This document shows, in pieces, positions 1 through 11,387 of a DNA stretch of 64,000 bases (the first letter of the stretch is position 1; every line of letters starts with the position of its first letter). Both the position numbers and the translations under genes were made by a program. This DNA is from Amblyomma americanum (Eukaryota > Arthropoda > Arachnida > Ixodida > Ixodidae), in the NCBI RefSeq assembly GCF_052857255.1, contig NW_027526664.1, positions 62,001 through 126,000 on the forward strand, given 5' to 3'. The notes beneath the pieces are model-generated. The model did not search any database. It had not been told where the DNA came from and saw nothing but the letters and a program-made list of their open reading frames with translations.

Positions 1-158
1 TGCTTTTCGCGCAGTTATAAGAGAAAAAGATTTGACGCGTATCCCATAGACACTAGTAAAACCGATGTGTTCAGATCTAGCTCGTTTTGGTCTAAAACAG
101 CTTCTTTCGTTGTATTACGCATGAATACAAGCTTTTCGAGCAGTTATAAGAGAAAAAG

Positions 159-287
159 TTTTGACGCGTATCACATAGACACTTGTAAAACCGATGTGTT
201 CAGATCTAGCTCGTTTAGGTCTAAAACAGCTTGTTTCGTTGTATTAAGCACGAATACATGCTTTTCGCGCAGTTATAAGAGAAAAAG
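159..287 (+). repeat. Reference monomer, subtype A (129 bp)
   Basis: This is a clean full-length monomer chosen as reference for numbering. Its head reads CACATAGACACTTG, position 59 is A (TTTAGG), the tail reads AAGCACG then ACATGCTTTTCGCGCAG, and it ends with the complete junction ATAAGAGAAAAAG. It has MluI and BglII sites but no HindIII or SpeI site. Subtype A and its sister with head ATGGACATTTG are the commonest forms in the window. All coordinates 'in the monomer' given elsewhere use this copy as 1-129. Confidence 0.95.
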
Positions 288-671
288 TTTTGACGCGTAT
301 CACATGAACATTTGTAAAACCGATGTGTTCAGATCTAGCTCGTTTAGGTCTAAAACAGCTTGTTTCGTTGTATTAAGCACGAATACATGCTTTTCGCGCA
401 GTTATGAGAAAAAGTTTTGACGCGTATCACAGGACACTTGTAAAACCGATGTGTTCAGATCTAGCTCGTTTAGGTCTAAAACAGCTTGTTTCGTAGTATT
501 AAGCACGAATACATGCTTTTCGCGCAGTTATAAGAGAAAAAGATTTGACGCGTATCACATGGACATTTGTAAAACCGATGTGTTCAGATCTAGCTCGTTT
601 AGGTCTAAAACAGCTTGTTTCGTTGTATTAAGCACGAATACATGCTTTTCGCGCAGTTATAAGAGAAAAAG

Positions 672-800
672 TTTTGACGCGTATCACATGGACATTTGTA
701 AAACCGATGTGTTCAGATCTAGCTCGTTTAGGTCTAAAACAGCTTGTTTCGTTGTATTAAGCACGAATACATGCTTTTCGCGCAGTTATAAGAGAAAAAG
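672..800 (+). repeat. Representative monomer, 'GACATTTG' head subtype (129 bp)
   Basis: It is identical in body to the reference monomer but has G at 19 and T at 24, giving ATGGACATTTG. It recurs across the whole window, usually following a subtype A monomer. In the long HOR a derivative with CATATG (a new NdeI site) sits at a fixed slot, the fourth monomer of most units (seen near 33570, 36375, 42796, 45857, 48788 and 61685, and near 39051 in the unit that lost a monomer), and also near 15211 and 29877. Confidence 0.9.
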
Positions 801-3800
801 TTTTGACGCGTATCACATAGACACTTGTAAAACCGATGTGTTCAGATCTAGCTCGTTTTGGTCTAAAACAGCTTGTTTCGTTGTATTAAGCACGAATGCA
901 AGCTTTTCGAGCAGTTATCAGAAGTTTTGACGCGTATCCCATAGACACTAGTAAAACCGATGTGTTCAGATCTGGCTCGTTTTGGTCTAAAACAGCTTCT
1001 TTCGTGGTATTACGCATGAATACAAGCTTTTCGAGCAGTTATAAGAGAAAAAGTTTTGACGCGTATCACATATACTAGTAAAACCGATGTGTTCAGATCT
1101 AGCTCGTTTTGGTCTAAAACAGCTTGTTTCGTTGTAATACGCACGAATACAAGCTTTTCGAGCAGTTATGAGAAAAAGTTTTGACGCGTATCACATGGAC
1201 ACTTGTAAAACCGATGTCTTCAGATCTAGCTCGTTTAGGTCTAAAACAGCTTGTTTCGTTGTATTAAGCACGAATACATGCTTTTCGCGCAGTTATAAGA
1301 GAAAAAGTTTTGACGCGTATCACATAGACACTTGTAAAACCGATGTGTTCAGATCTAGCTCGTTTTGGTCTAAAACAGCTTGTTTCGTTGTATTAAGCAC
1401 GAATGCAAGCTTTTTGAGCAGTTATCAGAAGTTTTGACGCGTATCACATGGACACTTGTAAAACCGATGTGTTCAGATCTAGCTCGTTTAGGTCTAAAAC
1501 AGCTTGTTTCGTTGTATTAAGCACGAATACATGCTTTTCGCGCAATTATAAGAGAAAAAGTTTTGACGCGTATCCCATAGACACTAGTAAAACCGATGTG
1601 TTCAGATCTAGCTCGTTTAGGTCTAAAACAGCTTCTTTCGTTGTATTACGCATGAATACAAGCTTTTCGAGCAGTTATAAGAGAAAAAGTTTTGACGCGT
1701 ATCACATAGACCCTTGTAAAACCGATGTGTTCAGATCTAGCTCGTTTTGGTCTAAAACAACTTGTTTCGTTGTAATACGCACGAATACAAGCTTTTCGAG
1801 CAGTTATGAGAAAAAGTTTTGACGCGTATCACATGGACACTTGTAAAACCGATGTGTTCAGATCTAGCTCGTTTAGGTCTAAAACAGCTTGTTTCGTTGT
1901 ATTAAGCACGAATACATGCTTTTCGCGCAGTTATAAGAGAAAAAGATTTGACGCGTATCCCATAGACACTAGTAAAACCGATGTGTTCAGATCTAGCTCG
2001 TTTTGGTCTAAAACAGCTTCTTTCGTTGTATTACGCATGAATACAAGCTTTTCGAGCAGTTATAAGAGAAAAAGTTTTGACGCGTATCACATAGACACTT
2101 GTAAAACCGATATGTTCAGATCTAGCTCGTTTAGGTCTAAAACAACTTGTTTCGTTGTAATACGCACGAATACATGCTTTTCGCGCAGTTATAAGAGAAA
2201 AAGTTTTGACGCGTATCACATGGACACTTGTAAAACCGATGTGTTCAGATCTAGCTCGTTTAGGTCTAAAACAGCTTGTTTCGTTGTATTAAGCACGAAT
2301 ACATGCTTTTCGCGCAGTTATAAGAGAAAAAGTTTTGACGCGTATCACATAGACACTTGTAAAACCGATGTGTTCAGATCTAGCTCGTTTAGGTCTAAAA
2401 CAGCTTGTTTCGTTGTATTAAGCACGAATACATGCTTTTCGCGCAGTTATAAGAGAAAAAGTATTGACGCGTATCACATGGACATTTGTAAAACCGATGT
2501 GTTCAGATCTAGCTCGTTTAGGTCTAAAACCGCTTGTTTCGTTGTATTAAGCACGAATACATGCTTTTCGCGCAGTTATAAGAGAAAAAGTTTTGACGCG
2601 TATCACATGGACATTCGTAAAACCGATGTGTTCAGATCTAGCTCGTTTAGGTCTAAAACAGCTTGTTTCGTTGTATTAAGCACGAATACATGCTTTTCGC
2701 GCTGTTATAAGAGAAAAGTTTTGACGCGTATCACATAGACACCTGTAAAACCGATGTGTTCAGATCTAGCTCAATTTGGTCTAAAACAGCTTCTTTCGTT
2801 GTATTACGCATGAATACAAGCTTTTCGAGCAGTTATAAGAGAAAAAGTTTTGACGTGTATCACATGGACATTTGTAAAAACCGATGTGTTCAGATCTAGC
2901 TCGTTTAGGTCTAAAACAGCTTGTTTCGTTGTATTAAGCACGAATACATGCTTTTCGCGCAGTTATAAAAGAAAAAGTTTTGACGCGTATCACATAGACA
3001 CTTGTAAAACCGATGTGTTCAGATCTAGCTCGTTTTGGTCTAAAACAACTTGTTTCGTTGTAATACGCACGAATACAAGCTTTTCGAGCAGTTATGAGAA
3101 AAAGTTTTGACGCGTATCACATGGACACTTGTAAAACCGTTGTGTTCAGATCTAGCTCGTTTAGGTCTAAAACAGCTTGTTTCGTTGTATTAAGCACGAA
3201 TACATGCTTTTCGCGCAGTTATGAGAAAAAGTTTTGACGCGTATCACATGGACACTTGCAAAACCGATGTGTTCAGATCTAGCTCGTTTAGGTCTAAAAC
3301 AGCTTGTTTCGTTGTATTAAGCACGAATACATGCTTTTCGCGCAGTTATAAGAGAAAAAGTTTTGACGCGTATCACATAGACACTTGTAAAACCGATGTG
3401 TTCAGATCTAGCTCGTTTTGGTCTAAAACAGCTTGTTTCGTTGTATTAAGCATGAATGTAAGCTTTTCGAGCAGTTAGAAGTTTTGACGCGTATCACATG
3501 GACACTTGTAAAACCGATGGGTTCAGATCTAGCTCGTTTAGGTCTAAAACAGCTTGTTTCGTTGTATTAAGCACGAATACATGCTTTTCGCGCAGTTATA
3601 AGAGAAAAATTTTTGACGCGTATCCCATAGACACTAGTAAAACCGATGTGTTCAGATCTAGCTCGTTTTAGTATAAAACAGCTTCTTTCGTTGTATTACG
3701 CATGAATACAAGCTTTTCGAGCAGTTATAAGAGAAAAAGTTTTGACGCGTTTCACATAGACACTTGTAAAACCGATGTGTTCAGATCTAGCTCGTTTATG

Positions 3801-4253
3801 TCTAAAACAGCTTGTTTCGTTGTATTAAGCACGAATACATGCTTTTCGCGCATTTATAAGAGAAAAAGTTTTGACGCGTATCACATGGACATTTGTAAAA
3901 CCGATGTGTTCAGATCTAGCTCGTTTAGGTCTAAAACAGCTTCTTTCGTTGTATTACGCATGAATACAAGCTTTTCGAGCAGTTATAAGAGTAAAAGTTT
4001 TGACGCGTATCACATAGACACTTGTAAAACCGATGTGTTCAGATCTAGCTCGTTTTGGTCTAAAACAACTTGTTTCGTTGTAATACGCACGAATACAAGC
4101 TTTTCGAGCAGTTATGAGAAAAAGTTTTGACGCGTATCACATGGACACTTGTAAAACCGATGTGTTCAGATCTAGCTCCTTTAGGTCTAAAACAGCTTGT
4201 TTCGTTGTATTAAGCACGAATACATGCTTTTCGCGCAGTTATAAGAGAAAAAG

Positions 4254-4382
4254 TTTTGACGCGTATCCCATAGACACTAGTAAAACCGATGTGTTCAGAT
4301 CTAGCTCGTTTTGGTCTAAAACAGCTTCTTTCGTTGTATTACGCATGAATACAAGCTTTTCGAGCAGTTATAAGAGAAAAAG
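4254..4382 (+). repeat. Representative monomer, subtype B with SpeI site (129 bp)
   Basis: Subtype B has C at 15 (TATCCCATAG), A at 26 creating SpeI ACTAGT, T at 59 (TTTTGG), C at 75 (GCTTCTTT), C at 89 and T at 93 (TTACGCATG), and A at 101 creating HindIII AAGCTT followed by TTTTCGAGC. These changes nearly always travel together, so B is a fixed block. It is present in every domain. A few copies mix the B head with another tail (for example the R-type body near 7380 and 8640), which are recombinant monomers. Confidence 0.93.
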
Positions 4383-4509
4383 TTTTGACGCGTATCACAT
4401 AGACACTTGTAAAACCGATGTGTTCAGATCTAGCTCGTTTTGGTCTAAAACAACTTGTTTCGTTGTAATACGCACGAATACAAGCTTTTCGAGCAGTTAT
4501 GAGAAAAAG
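4383..4509 (+). repeat. Representative monomer, subtype C, 2-bp junction deletion (127 bp)
   Basis: Subtype C has T at 59, A at 71 in most copies (ACAACTTG), A at 86 and C at 89 (GTAATACGC), and HindIII from A at 101. It ends GTTATGAGAAAAAG instead of GTTATAAGAGAAAAAG, so it is 127 bp. The 2 bp loss breaks the open frame at each occurrence, which is why reading frames repeatedly end a few bases into the next monomer. Confidence 0.93.
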
Positions 4510-5407
4510 TTTTGACGCGTATCACATGGACACTTGTAAAACCGATGTGTTCAGATCTAGCTCGTTTAGGTCTAAAACAGCTTGTTACGTTGTATTATGC
4601 ACGAATACATGCATTTCGCGCAGTTATAAGAGAAAAAGTTTTGACGCGTATCCCATAGACACGTAAAACCGATGTGTTCAGATCTAGCTCGTTTTGGTCT
4701 AAAACAGCTTCTTTCGTTGTATTACGCATGAATACAAGCTTTTCGAGCAGTTATAAGAGAAAAAGTTTTGACGCGTATCACATAGACCCTTGTAAAACCG
4801 ATGTGTTCAGATCTTGCTCGTTTAGGTCTAAAACAGCTTGTTTCGTTGTATTAGGCACGAATACATGCTTTTCGCGCAGTTATAAGAGAAACAGTTTTGA
4901 CGCGTATCACATGGACATTTGTAAAACCGATGTGTTCAGATCTAGCTCGTTTAGGTCTAAAACAGCTTGTTTCGTTGTATTAAGCACGAATACATGCTTT
5001 TCGCGCAGTTATAAGAGAAAAAGTTTTGACGCGTATCACATAGACACTTGTAAAACCGATGTGTTCAGATCTAGCTCGTTTAGGTCTAAAACAGCTTGTT
5101 TCGTTGTATTAAGCACGAATACATGCTTTTCGCGCAGTTATAAGAGAAAAAGTTTTGACGCGTATCACATACACTTGTAAAACCGATGTGTTCAGATCTA
5201 GCTCGTTTTGGTCTAAAACAGCTTGTTTCGTTGTAATACGCACGAATACAAGCTTTTCGAGCAGTTATGAGAAAAAAGTTTTGACGCGTATCACATGGAC
5301 ACTTGTAAAACCGATGTGTTCAGATCTAGCTCGTTTAGGTCTAAAACAGCTTGTTTCGTTGTATTAAGCACGAATACATGCTTTTCGAGCAGTTATAAGA
5401 GAAAAAG

Positions 5408-5528
5408 TTTTGACGCGTATCACATAGACACTTGTAAAACCGATGTGTTCAGATCTAGCTCGTTTTGGTCTAAAACAGCTTGTTTCGTTGTATTAAGCAC
5501 GAATGCAAGCTTTTCGAGCAGTTAGAAG
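5408..5528 (+). repeat. Representative monomer, subtype D, 8-bp junction deletion (121 bp)
   Basis: Subtype D has T at 59, G at 98 (GAATGCAAGC) with HindIII, and a shortened junction GTTAGAAG, 8 bp less than the reference. The start-to-start distance is exactly 121 bp. It is almost always followed by a monomer with head ATGGACACTTG and, one further on, by subtype B, so D marks a fixed position in the HORs. Confidence 0.93.
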
Positions 5529-5915
5529 TTTTGACGCGTATCACATGGACACTTGTAAAACCGATGTGTTCAGATCTAGCTCGTTTAGGTCTAAAACAAC
5601 TTGTTTCGTTGTATTAAGCACGAATACATGCTTTTCGCGCAGTTATAAGAGAAAAAGTTTTGACGCGTATCCCATAGACACTAGTAAAACCGATGTGTTA
5701 AGATCTAGCTCGTTTTGGTCTAAAACAGCTTCTTTCGTTGTATTACGCATGAATACAAGCTTTTCGAGCAGTTATAAGAGAAAAAGTTTTGACGCGTATC
5801 ACATAGACACTTGTGAAACCGATGTGTTCAGATCTAGCTCGTTTAGGTCTAAAACAGCTTGTTTCGTTGTATTAAGCACGAATACATGCTTTTCGCGCAG
5901 TTATAAGAGAAAAAG

Positions 5916-6168
5916 TTTTGACGCGTATCACATGGACATTTGTAAAACCGATGTGTTCAGATTTAGCTCGTTTTGGTCTAAAACAGCTTGTTTGGTTGTA
6001 TTAAGCACGAATACAAGCTTTTCGCGCAGTTATAAGAGAAAAAGTTTTGATGCCTGTCACAGAGAGACCTGTAAAACCGATGTGTTCAGATCTAGCTCGT
6101 TTTGGTCTAAAACAGCTTGTTTCGTTGTATTAAGCACGAATACAAGCTTTTCGAGCAGTTATCAGAAG
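5916..6168 (+). repeat. Incomplete landmark pair G-F
   Basis: Monomer G (5916-6044) has TTTAGCTCG in place of CTAGCTCG, abolishing BglII, and TTTGGTTG. Monomer F (6045-6168, 124 bp) has the head GATGCCTGTCACAGAG, without the MluI site, and the 5 bp-shortened junction GTTATCAGAAG. The same pair forms the end of the E-G-F trimer in the long HOR after 32.7 kb, but here monomer E is missing and an ordinary monomer precedes it. Confidence 0.85.
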
Positions 6169-8350
6169 TTTTGACGCGTATCACATGGACACTTGTAAAA
6201 CCGATGTGTTCAGATCTAGCTCGTTTAGGTCTAAAACAGCTTGTTTCGTTGTATTAAGCACGAATACATGCTTTTCGCGCAGATATAAGAGAAAAAGTTT
6301 TGACGCGTATCACATAGACACTTGTAAAACCGATGTGTTCAGATCTAGCTCGTTTTGGTCTAAAACAGCTTCTTTCGTTGTATTACGCATGAATACAAGC
6401 TTTTCGAGCAGTTATAAGAGAAAAAGTTTTGACGCGTATCACATAGACACTTGTAAAACCGATGTGTTCAGATCTAGCTCGTTTAGGTCTAAAACAGCTT
6501 GTTTCGTTGTATTAAGCACGAATACATGCTTTTCGCGCAGTTATAAGAGATAAAGTTTTGACGCGTATCACATGGACATTTGTAAAACCGATGTGTTCAG
6601 ATCTAGCTCGTTTAGGTGTAAAACAGCTTGTTTCGTTGTATTAAGCACGAATACATGCTTTTCGCGCAGTTATAAGAAAAAAAGTTTTGACGCGTATCAC
6701 ATACACTTGTAAAACCGATGTGTTCAGATCTAGCTCGTTTTGGCCTAAAACAGCTTGTTTCGTTGTAATACGCACGAATACAAGCTTTTCGAGCAGTTAT
6801 GAGAAAAAGTTTTGACGCGTATCACATGGACACTTGTAAAACCGATGTGTTCAGATCTAGCTCGTTTAGGTCTAAAACAGCTTGTTTCGTTGTATTAAGC
6901 ACGAATACATGCTTTTCGCGCAGTTATAAAAGAAAAAGTTTTGATTCGTATCACATAGACACTTGTAAATCCGATGTGTTCAGATCTAGCTCGTTTTGGT
7001 CTAAAACAGCTTCTTTCGTTGTATTACGCATGATACAAGCTTTGCGAGCAGTTATAAGAGAAAAAGTTTTGACGCGTATCACATAGACACTTGTAAAACC
7101 GGTGTGTTCAGATCTAGCTCGTTTAGGTCTAAAACAGCTTGTTTCGTTGTATTAAGCACGAATACATGCTTTTCGCGCAGTTATAAGAGAAAAAGTTTTG
7201 ACGCGTATCACATGGACATTTGTAAAACCGATGTGTTCAGATCTAGCTCGTTTAGGTCTAAAACAGCTTGTTTCGTTGTATTCAGCACGAATACATGCTT
7301 TTCGCGCAGTTATAAGAGAAAAAGTTTTGACGCGTATCCCATAGACACTAGTAAAACCGATGTGTTCAGATCTAGCTCGTTTAGGTCTAAAACAGCTTGT
7401 TTCGTTGTATTAAGCACGAATACATGCTTTTCGCGCAGTTATAAGAGAAAAAGTTTTGACGCGCATCACATGGACATTTGTAAAATCGATGTGTTCAAAT
7501 CTAGCTCGTTTAGGTCCAAAACAGCTTGTTTCGTTGTATTAAGCACGAATACATGCTTTTCGCGCAGTTATAAGAGAAAAAGTTTTGACGCGTATCACAT
7601 ACACTTGTAAAACCGATGTGTTCAGATCTAGCTCGTTTTGGTCTAAAACAGCTTGTTTCGTTGTAATACGCACGAATACAAGCTTTTCGAGCAGTTATGA
7701 GAAAAAGTTTTGACGCGTATCACATGGACACTTGTAAAACCGATGTGTTCAGATCTAGCTCGTTTAGGTCTAAAACAGCTTGTTTCGTTGTATTAAGCAC
7801 GAATACATGCTTTTCGAGCAGTTATAAGAGAAAAAGTTTTGACGCGTATCACATAGACACTTGTAAAACCGATGTGTTCAGATCTAGCTCGTTTTGGTCT
7901 AAAACAGCTTGTTTCGTTGTATTAAGCACGAATGCAAGCTTTTCGAGCAGTTAGAAGTTTTGACGCGTATCACATGGACACTTGTAAAACCGATGTGTTC
8001 AGATCTAGCTCGTTTAGGTCTAAAACAACTTGTTTCGTTGTATTCAGCACGAATACATGCTTTTCGCGCAGTTATAAGAGAAAAAGTTTTGACGCGTATC
8101 CCATAGACACTAGTAAAACCGATGTGTTCAGATCTAGCTCGTTTTGGTCTAAAACAGCTTCTTTCGTTGTATTACGCATGAATACAAGCTTTTCGAGCAG
8201 TTATAAGAGAAAAAGTTTTGACGCGTATCACATAGACACTTGTAAAACCGATGTGTTCAGATCTAGCTCGTTTAGGTCTAAAACAGCTTGTTTCGTTGTA
8301 TTAAGCACGAATACATGCTTTTCGCGCAGTTATAAGAGAAAAAGTTTTGA
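6105..8350 (+). repeat. Partner segment of 15898-18142
   Basis: This is the upstream copy of the pair. It carries a 1 bp loss and GCTTTGCGAGC near 7031-7045 that the downstream copy lacks, while the downstream copy has a 2 bp loss (TATCACAGACAC) near 17643 and GACACGTATC near 17755. Confidence 0.8.
7583..7707 (+). repeat. Representative short monomer with two 2-bp deletions (125 bp)
   Basis: The head is shortened to CACATACACTTG (2 bp lost between monomer positions 18 and 23) and the tail is of C type with the GTTATGAG junction (a further 2 bp lost), giving 125 bp. It closes most of the 9- to 10-mer HOR units in 7708-13676 and recurs as the fifth monomer in most long HOR units after 29482. 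Confidence 0.9.
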
Positions 8351-8465
8351 CGCGTATCACATAGGCACTTGTAAAACCGATGTGTTCAGATCTAGCTCGT
8401 TTTGGTCTAAAACAGCTTGTTTCGTTGTATTAAGCACGAATGCAAGCTTTTCGAGCAGTTAGAAG
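8345..8465 (+). repeat. Subtype D derivative with 'TAGGCACTTG' head (121 bp)
   Basis: This is a subtype D body and junction with G at monomer position 21. The variant recurs at equivalent slots near 9768, 10770, 12172, 18290, 20450, 23127 and 25285, but I did not see it after about 25.3 kb. It is a useful marker of the 7.7-28 kb zone. Confidence 0.85.
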
Positions 8466-8723
8466 TTTTGACGCGTATCACATGGACACTTGTAAAACCG
8501 ATGTGTTCAGATCTAGCTCGTTTAGGTCTAAAACAACCTGTTTCGTTGTATTAAGCACGAATACATGCTTTTCGCGCAGTTATAAGAGAAAAAGTTTTGA
8601 CGCGTATCCCATAGACACTAGTAAAACCGATGTGTTCAGATCTAGCTCGTTTAGGTCTAAAACAGCTTGTTTCGTTGTATTAAGCACGAATACATGCTTT
8701 TCGCGCAGTTATAAGAGAAAAAG

Positions 8724-8852
8724 TTTTGACGCGTATCACATGGACATTTGTAAAACCGATGTGTTCAAATCTAGCTCGTTTAGATCCAAAACAGCTTGTT
8801 TCGTTGTATTAAGCACGAATACATGCTTTTCGCGCAGTTATAAGAGAAAAAG
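8724..8852 (+). repeat. Variant monomer lacking the BglII site (129 bp)
   Basis: G45 to A converts AGATCT to AAATCT, and GGTCTAAAA becomes GATCCAAAA here (GGTCCAAAA in sister copies). The same paired change recurs near 7497, 11176, 14613, 17291, 22137, 26978 and 29274, always directly before a short CACATACACTTG monomer. It is therefore an inherited two-site haplotype, not independent mutation. Confidence 0.85.
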
Positions 8853-8977
8853 TTTTGACGCGTATCACATACACTTGTAAAACCGATGTGTTCAGATCTA
8901 GCTCGTTTTGGTCTAAAACAGCTTGTTTCGTTGTAATACGCACGAATACAAGCTTTTCGAGCAGTTATGAGAAAAAG

Positions 8978-10246
8978 TTTTGACGCGTATCACATGGACA
9001 CTTGTAAAACCGATGTGTTCAGATCTAGCTCGTTTAGGTCTAAAACAGCTTGTTTCGTTGTATTAAGCACGAATACATGCTTTTCGAGCAGTTATAAGAG
9101 AAAAAGTTTTGACGCGTATCACATAGACACTTGTAAAACCGATGTGTTCAGATCTAGCTCGTTTTGGTCTAAAACAGCTTGTTTCGTTGTATTAAGCACG
9201 AATGCAAGCTTTTCGAGCAGTTAGAAGTTTTGACGCGTATCACATGGACACTTATAAAACCGATGTGTTCAGATCTAGCTCGTTTAGGTCTAAAACAACT
9301 TGTTTCGTTGTATTCAGCACGAATACATGCTTTTCGCGCAGTTATAAGAGAAAAAGTTTTGACGCGTATCCCATAGACACTAGTAAAACCGATGTGTTCA
9401 GATCTAGCTCGTTTTGGTCTAAAACAGCTTCTTTCGTTGTATTACGCATGAATACAAGCTTTTCGAGCAGTTATAAGAGAAAAAGTTTTGACGCGTATCA
9501 CATAGACACTTGTAAAACCGATGTGTTCAGATCTAGCTCGTTTAGGTCTAAAACAGCTTGTTTCGTTGTATTAAGCACGAATACATGCTTTTCGCGCAGT
9601 TATAAGAGAAAAAGTTTTGACGCGTATCACATGGACATTTGTAAAACCGATGTGTTCAGATCTAGCTCGTTTAGGTCTAAAACAGCTTGTTTCGTTGTAT
9701 TAAGCACGAATACATGCTTTTCGCGCAGTTATAAGAGAAAAAGTTTTGACGCGTATCACATAGGCACTTGTAAAACCGATGTGTTCAGATCTAGCTCGTT
9801 TTGGTCTAAAACAGCTTGTTTCGTTGTATTAAGCACGAATGCAAGCTTTTCGAGCAGTTAGAAGTTTTGACGCGTATCACATGGACACTTGTAAAACCGA
9901 TGTGTTCAGATCTAGCTCGTTTAGGTCTAAAACAACCTGTTTCGTTGTATTAAGCACGAATACATGCTTTTCGCGCAGTTATAAAGAAAAAGTTTTGACG
10001 CGTATCCCATAGACACTAGTAAAACCGATGTGTTCAGATCTAGCTCATTTTGGTCTAAAACAGCTTCTTTCGTTGTATTACGCATGAATACAAGCTTTTC
10101 GAGCAGTTATAAGAGAAAGTTTTGACGCGTACCACATAGACACTTGTAAAACCGATGTGTTCAGATCTAGCTCGTTTTGGTCTAAAACAGCTTGTTTCGT
10201 TGTAATACGCACGAATACAAGCTTTTCGAGCAGTTATGAGAAAAAG
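8978..10246 (+). repeat. Domain II HOR unit 2, 10-mer (1269 bp)
   Basis: It opens with the same four monomers as unit 1, then the order differs: A; GACATTTG head; D with TAGGCAC; ACAACCTG with a 1 bp junction loss; B with a 2 bp junction loss (AGAGAAAG); C. The sum of deletions (8, 8, 1, 2, 2) gives exactly 1269 bp. Private marker: CTTATAAAAC near 9251, shared only with unit 4. Confidence 0.87.
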
Positions 10247-11387
10247 TTTTGACGCGTATCACATGGACACTTGTAAAACCGATGTGTTCAGATCTAGCTC
10301 GTTTAGGTCTAAAACAGCTTGTTTCGTTGTATTAAGCACGAATACATGCTTTTCGAGCAGTTATAAGAGAAAAAGTTTTGACGCGTATCACATAGACACT
10401 TGTAAAACCGATGTGTTCAGATCTACCTCGTTTTGGTCTAAAACAGCTTGTTTCGTTGTATTAAGCACGAATGCAAGCTTTTCGAGCAGTTAGAAGTTTT
10501 GACGCGTATCACATGGACACTTGTAAAACCGATGTGTTCAGATCTAGCTCGTTTAGGTCTAAAACAACTTGTTTCGTTGTATTCAGCACGAATACATGCT
10601 TTTCGCGCAGTTATAAGAGAAAAAGTTTTGACGCGTATCCCATAGACACTAGTAAAACCGATGTGTTCAGATCTAGCTCGTTTAGGTCTAAAACAGCTTG
10701 TTTCGTTGTATTAAGCAAGAATACATGCTTTTCGCGCAGTTATAAGAGAAAAAGTTTTGACGCGTATCACATAGGCACTTGTAAAACCGATGTGTTCAGA
10801 TCTAGCTCGTTTTGGTCTAAAACAGCTTGTTTCGTTGTATTAAGCACGAATGCAAGCTTTTCGAGCAGTTAGAAGTTTTGACGCGTATCACATGGACACT
10901 TGTAAAACCGATGTGTTCAGATCTAGCTCGTTTAGGTCTAAAACAACCTGTTTCGTTGTATTAAGCACGAATACATGCTTTTCGCGCAGTTATAAGAGAA
11001 AAAGTTTTGACGCGTATCCCATAGACACTAGTAAAACCGATGTGTTCAGATCTAGCTCGTTTAGGTCTAAAACAGCTTGTTTCGTTGTATTAAGCACGAA
11101 TACATGCTTTTCGCGCAGTTATAAGAGAAAAAGTTTTGACGCGTATCACATGGACATTTGTAAAACCGATGTGTTCAAATCTAGCTCGTTTAGGTCCAAA
11201 ACAGCTTGTTTCGTTGTATTAAGCACGAATACATGCTTTTCGCGCAGTTATAAGAGAAAAAGTTTTGACGCGTATCACATACACTTGTAAAACCGATGTG
11301 TTCAGATCTAGCTCGTTTTGGTCTAAAACAGCTTGTTTCGTTGTAATACGCACGAATACAAGCTTTTCGAGCAGTTATGAGAAAAAG
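10247..11387 (+). repeat. Domain II HOR unit 3, 9-mer (1141 bp)
   Basis: This is unit 1 with one monomer fewer; the B and A monomers of slots 4-5 are replaced by a single recombinant that has a B head and an A body. The length fits 9 x 129 minus 20. It carries the private marker GATCTACCTCG near 10430, shared with unit 5. Confidence 0.86.

Larger units (their letters stand above)
1..7707 (+). repeat. Domain I: poorly ordered monomer mixture
   Basis: The window opens 29 bp before a monomer start (position 30, with ATTTGACGCG). In this stretch subtypes A, B, C and D alternate without a long fixed period, although the trimer (A-like, B, C; about 385 bp) recurs, for example at 4125-4509. Many single-copy substitutions and indels occur only here (for example an extra A near 2877 and a missing base near 7031), so these copies look less recently homogenised than those further on. 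No gene is present. Confidence 0.8.
7708..8977 (+). repeat. Domain II HOR unit 1, 10-mer (1270 bp)
   Basis: There are ten monomers in order: ATGGACACTTG head; D; ACAACTTG variant; B; A; D with TAGGCAC head; ACAACCTG variant; B-headed; BglII-less variant; short 125 bp monomer. The predicted length from the deletions (1290 minus 8, 8, 2 and 2) equals the observed 1270 bp. Confidence 0.88.
8243..10652 (+). repeat. 2410-bp duplication, copy 1
   Basis: This segment of 19 monomers is followed directly by a near-identical copy at +2410 bp. The left edge was placed where the heads stop matching (CACTTG here, CACTAG at 10650). I noted five single-base differences between the copies while comparing them. 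Confidence 0.85.

Noticed and set aside
2031..2219. 62-codon open frame on the - strand (also 52174-52437 and 58047-58235)
   Set aside because: It appears only where particular monomer subtypes happen to remove reverse-strand stops. It is the complement of the same satellite.
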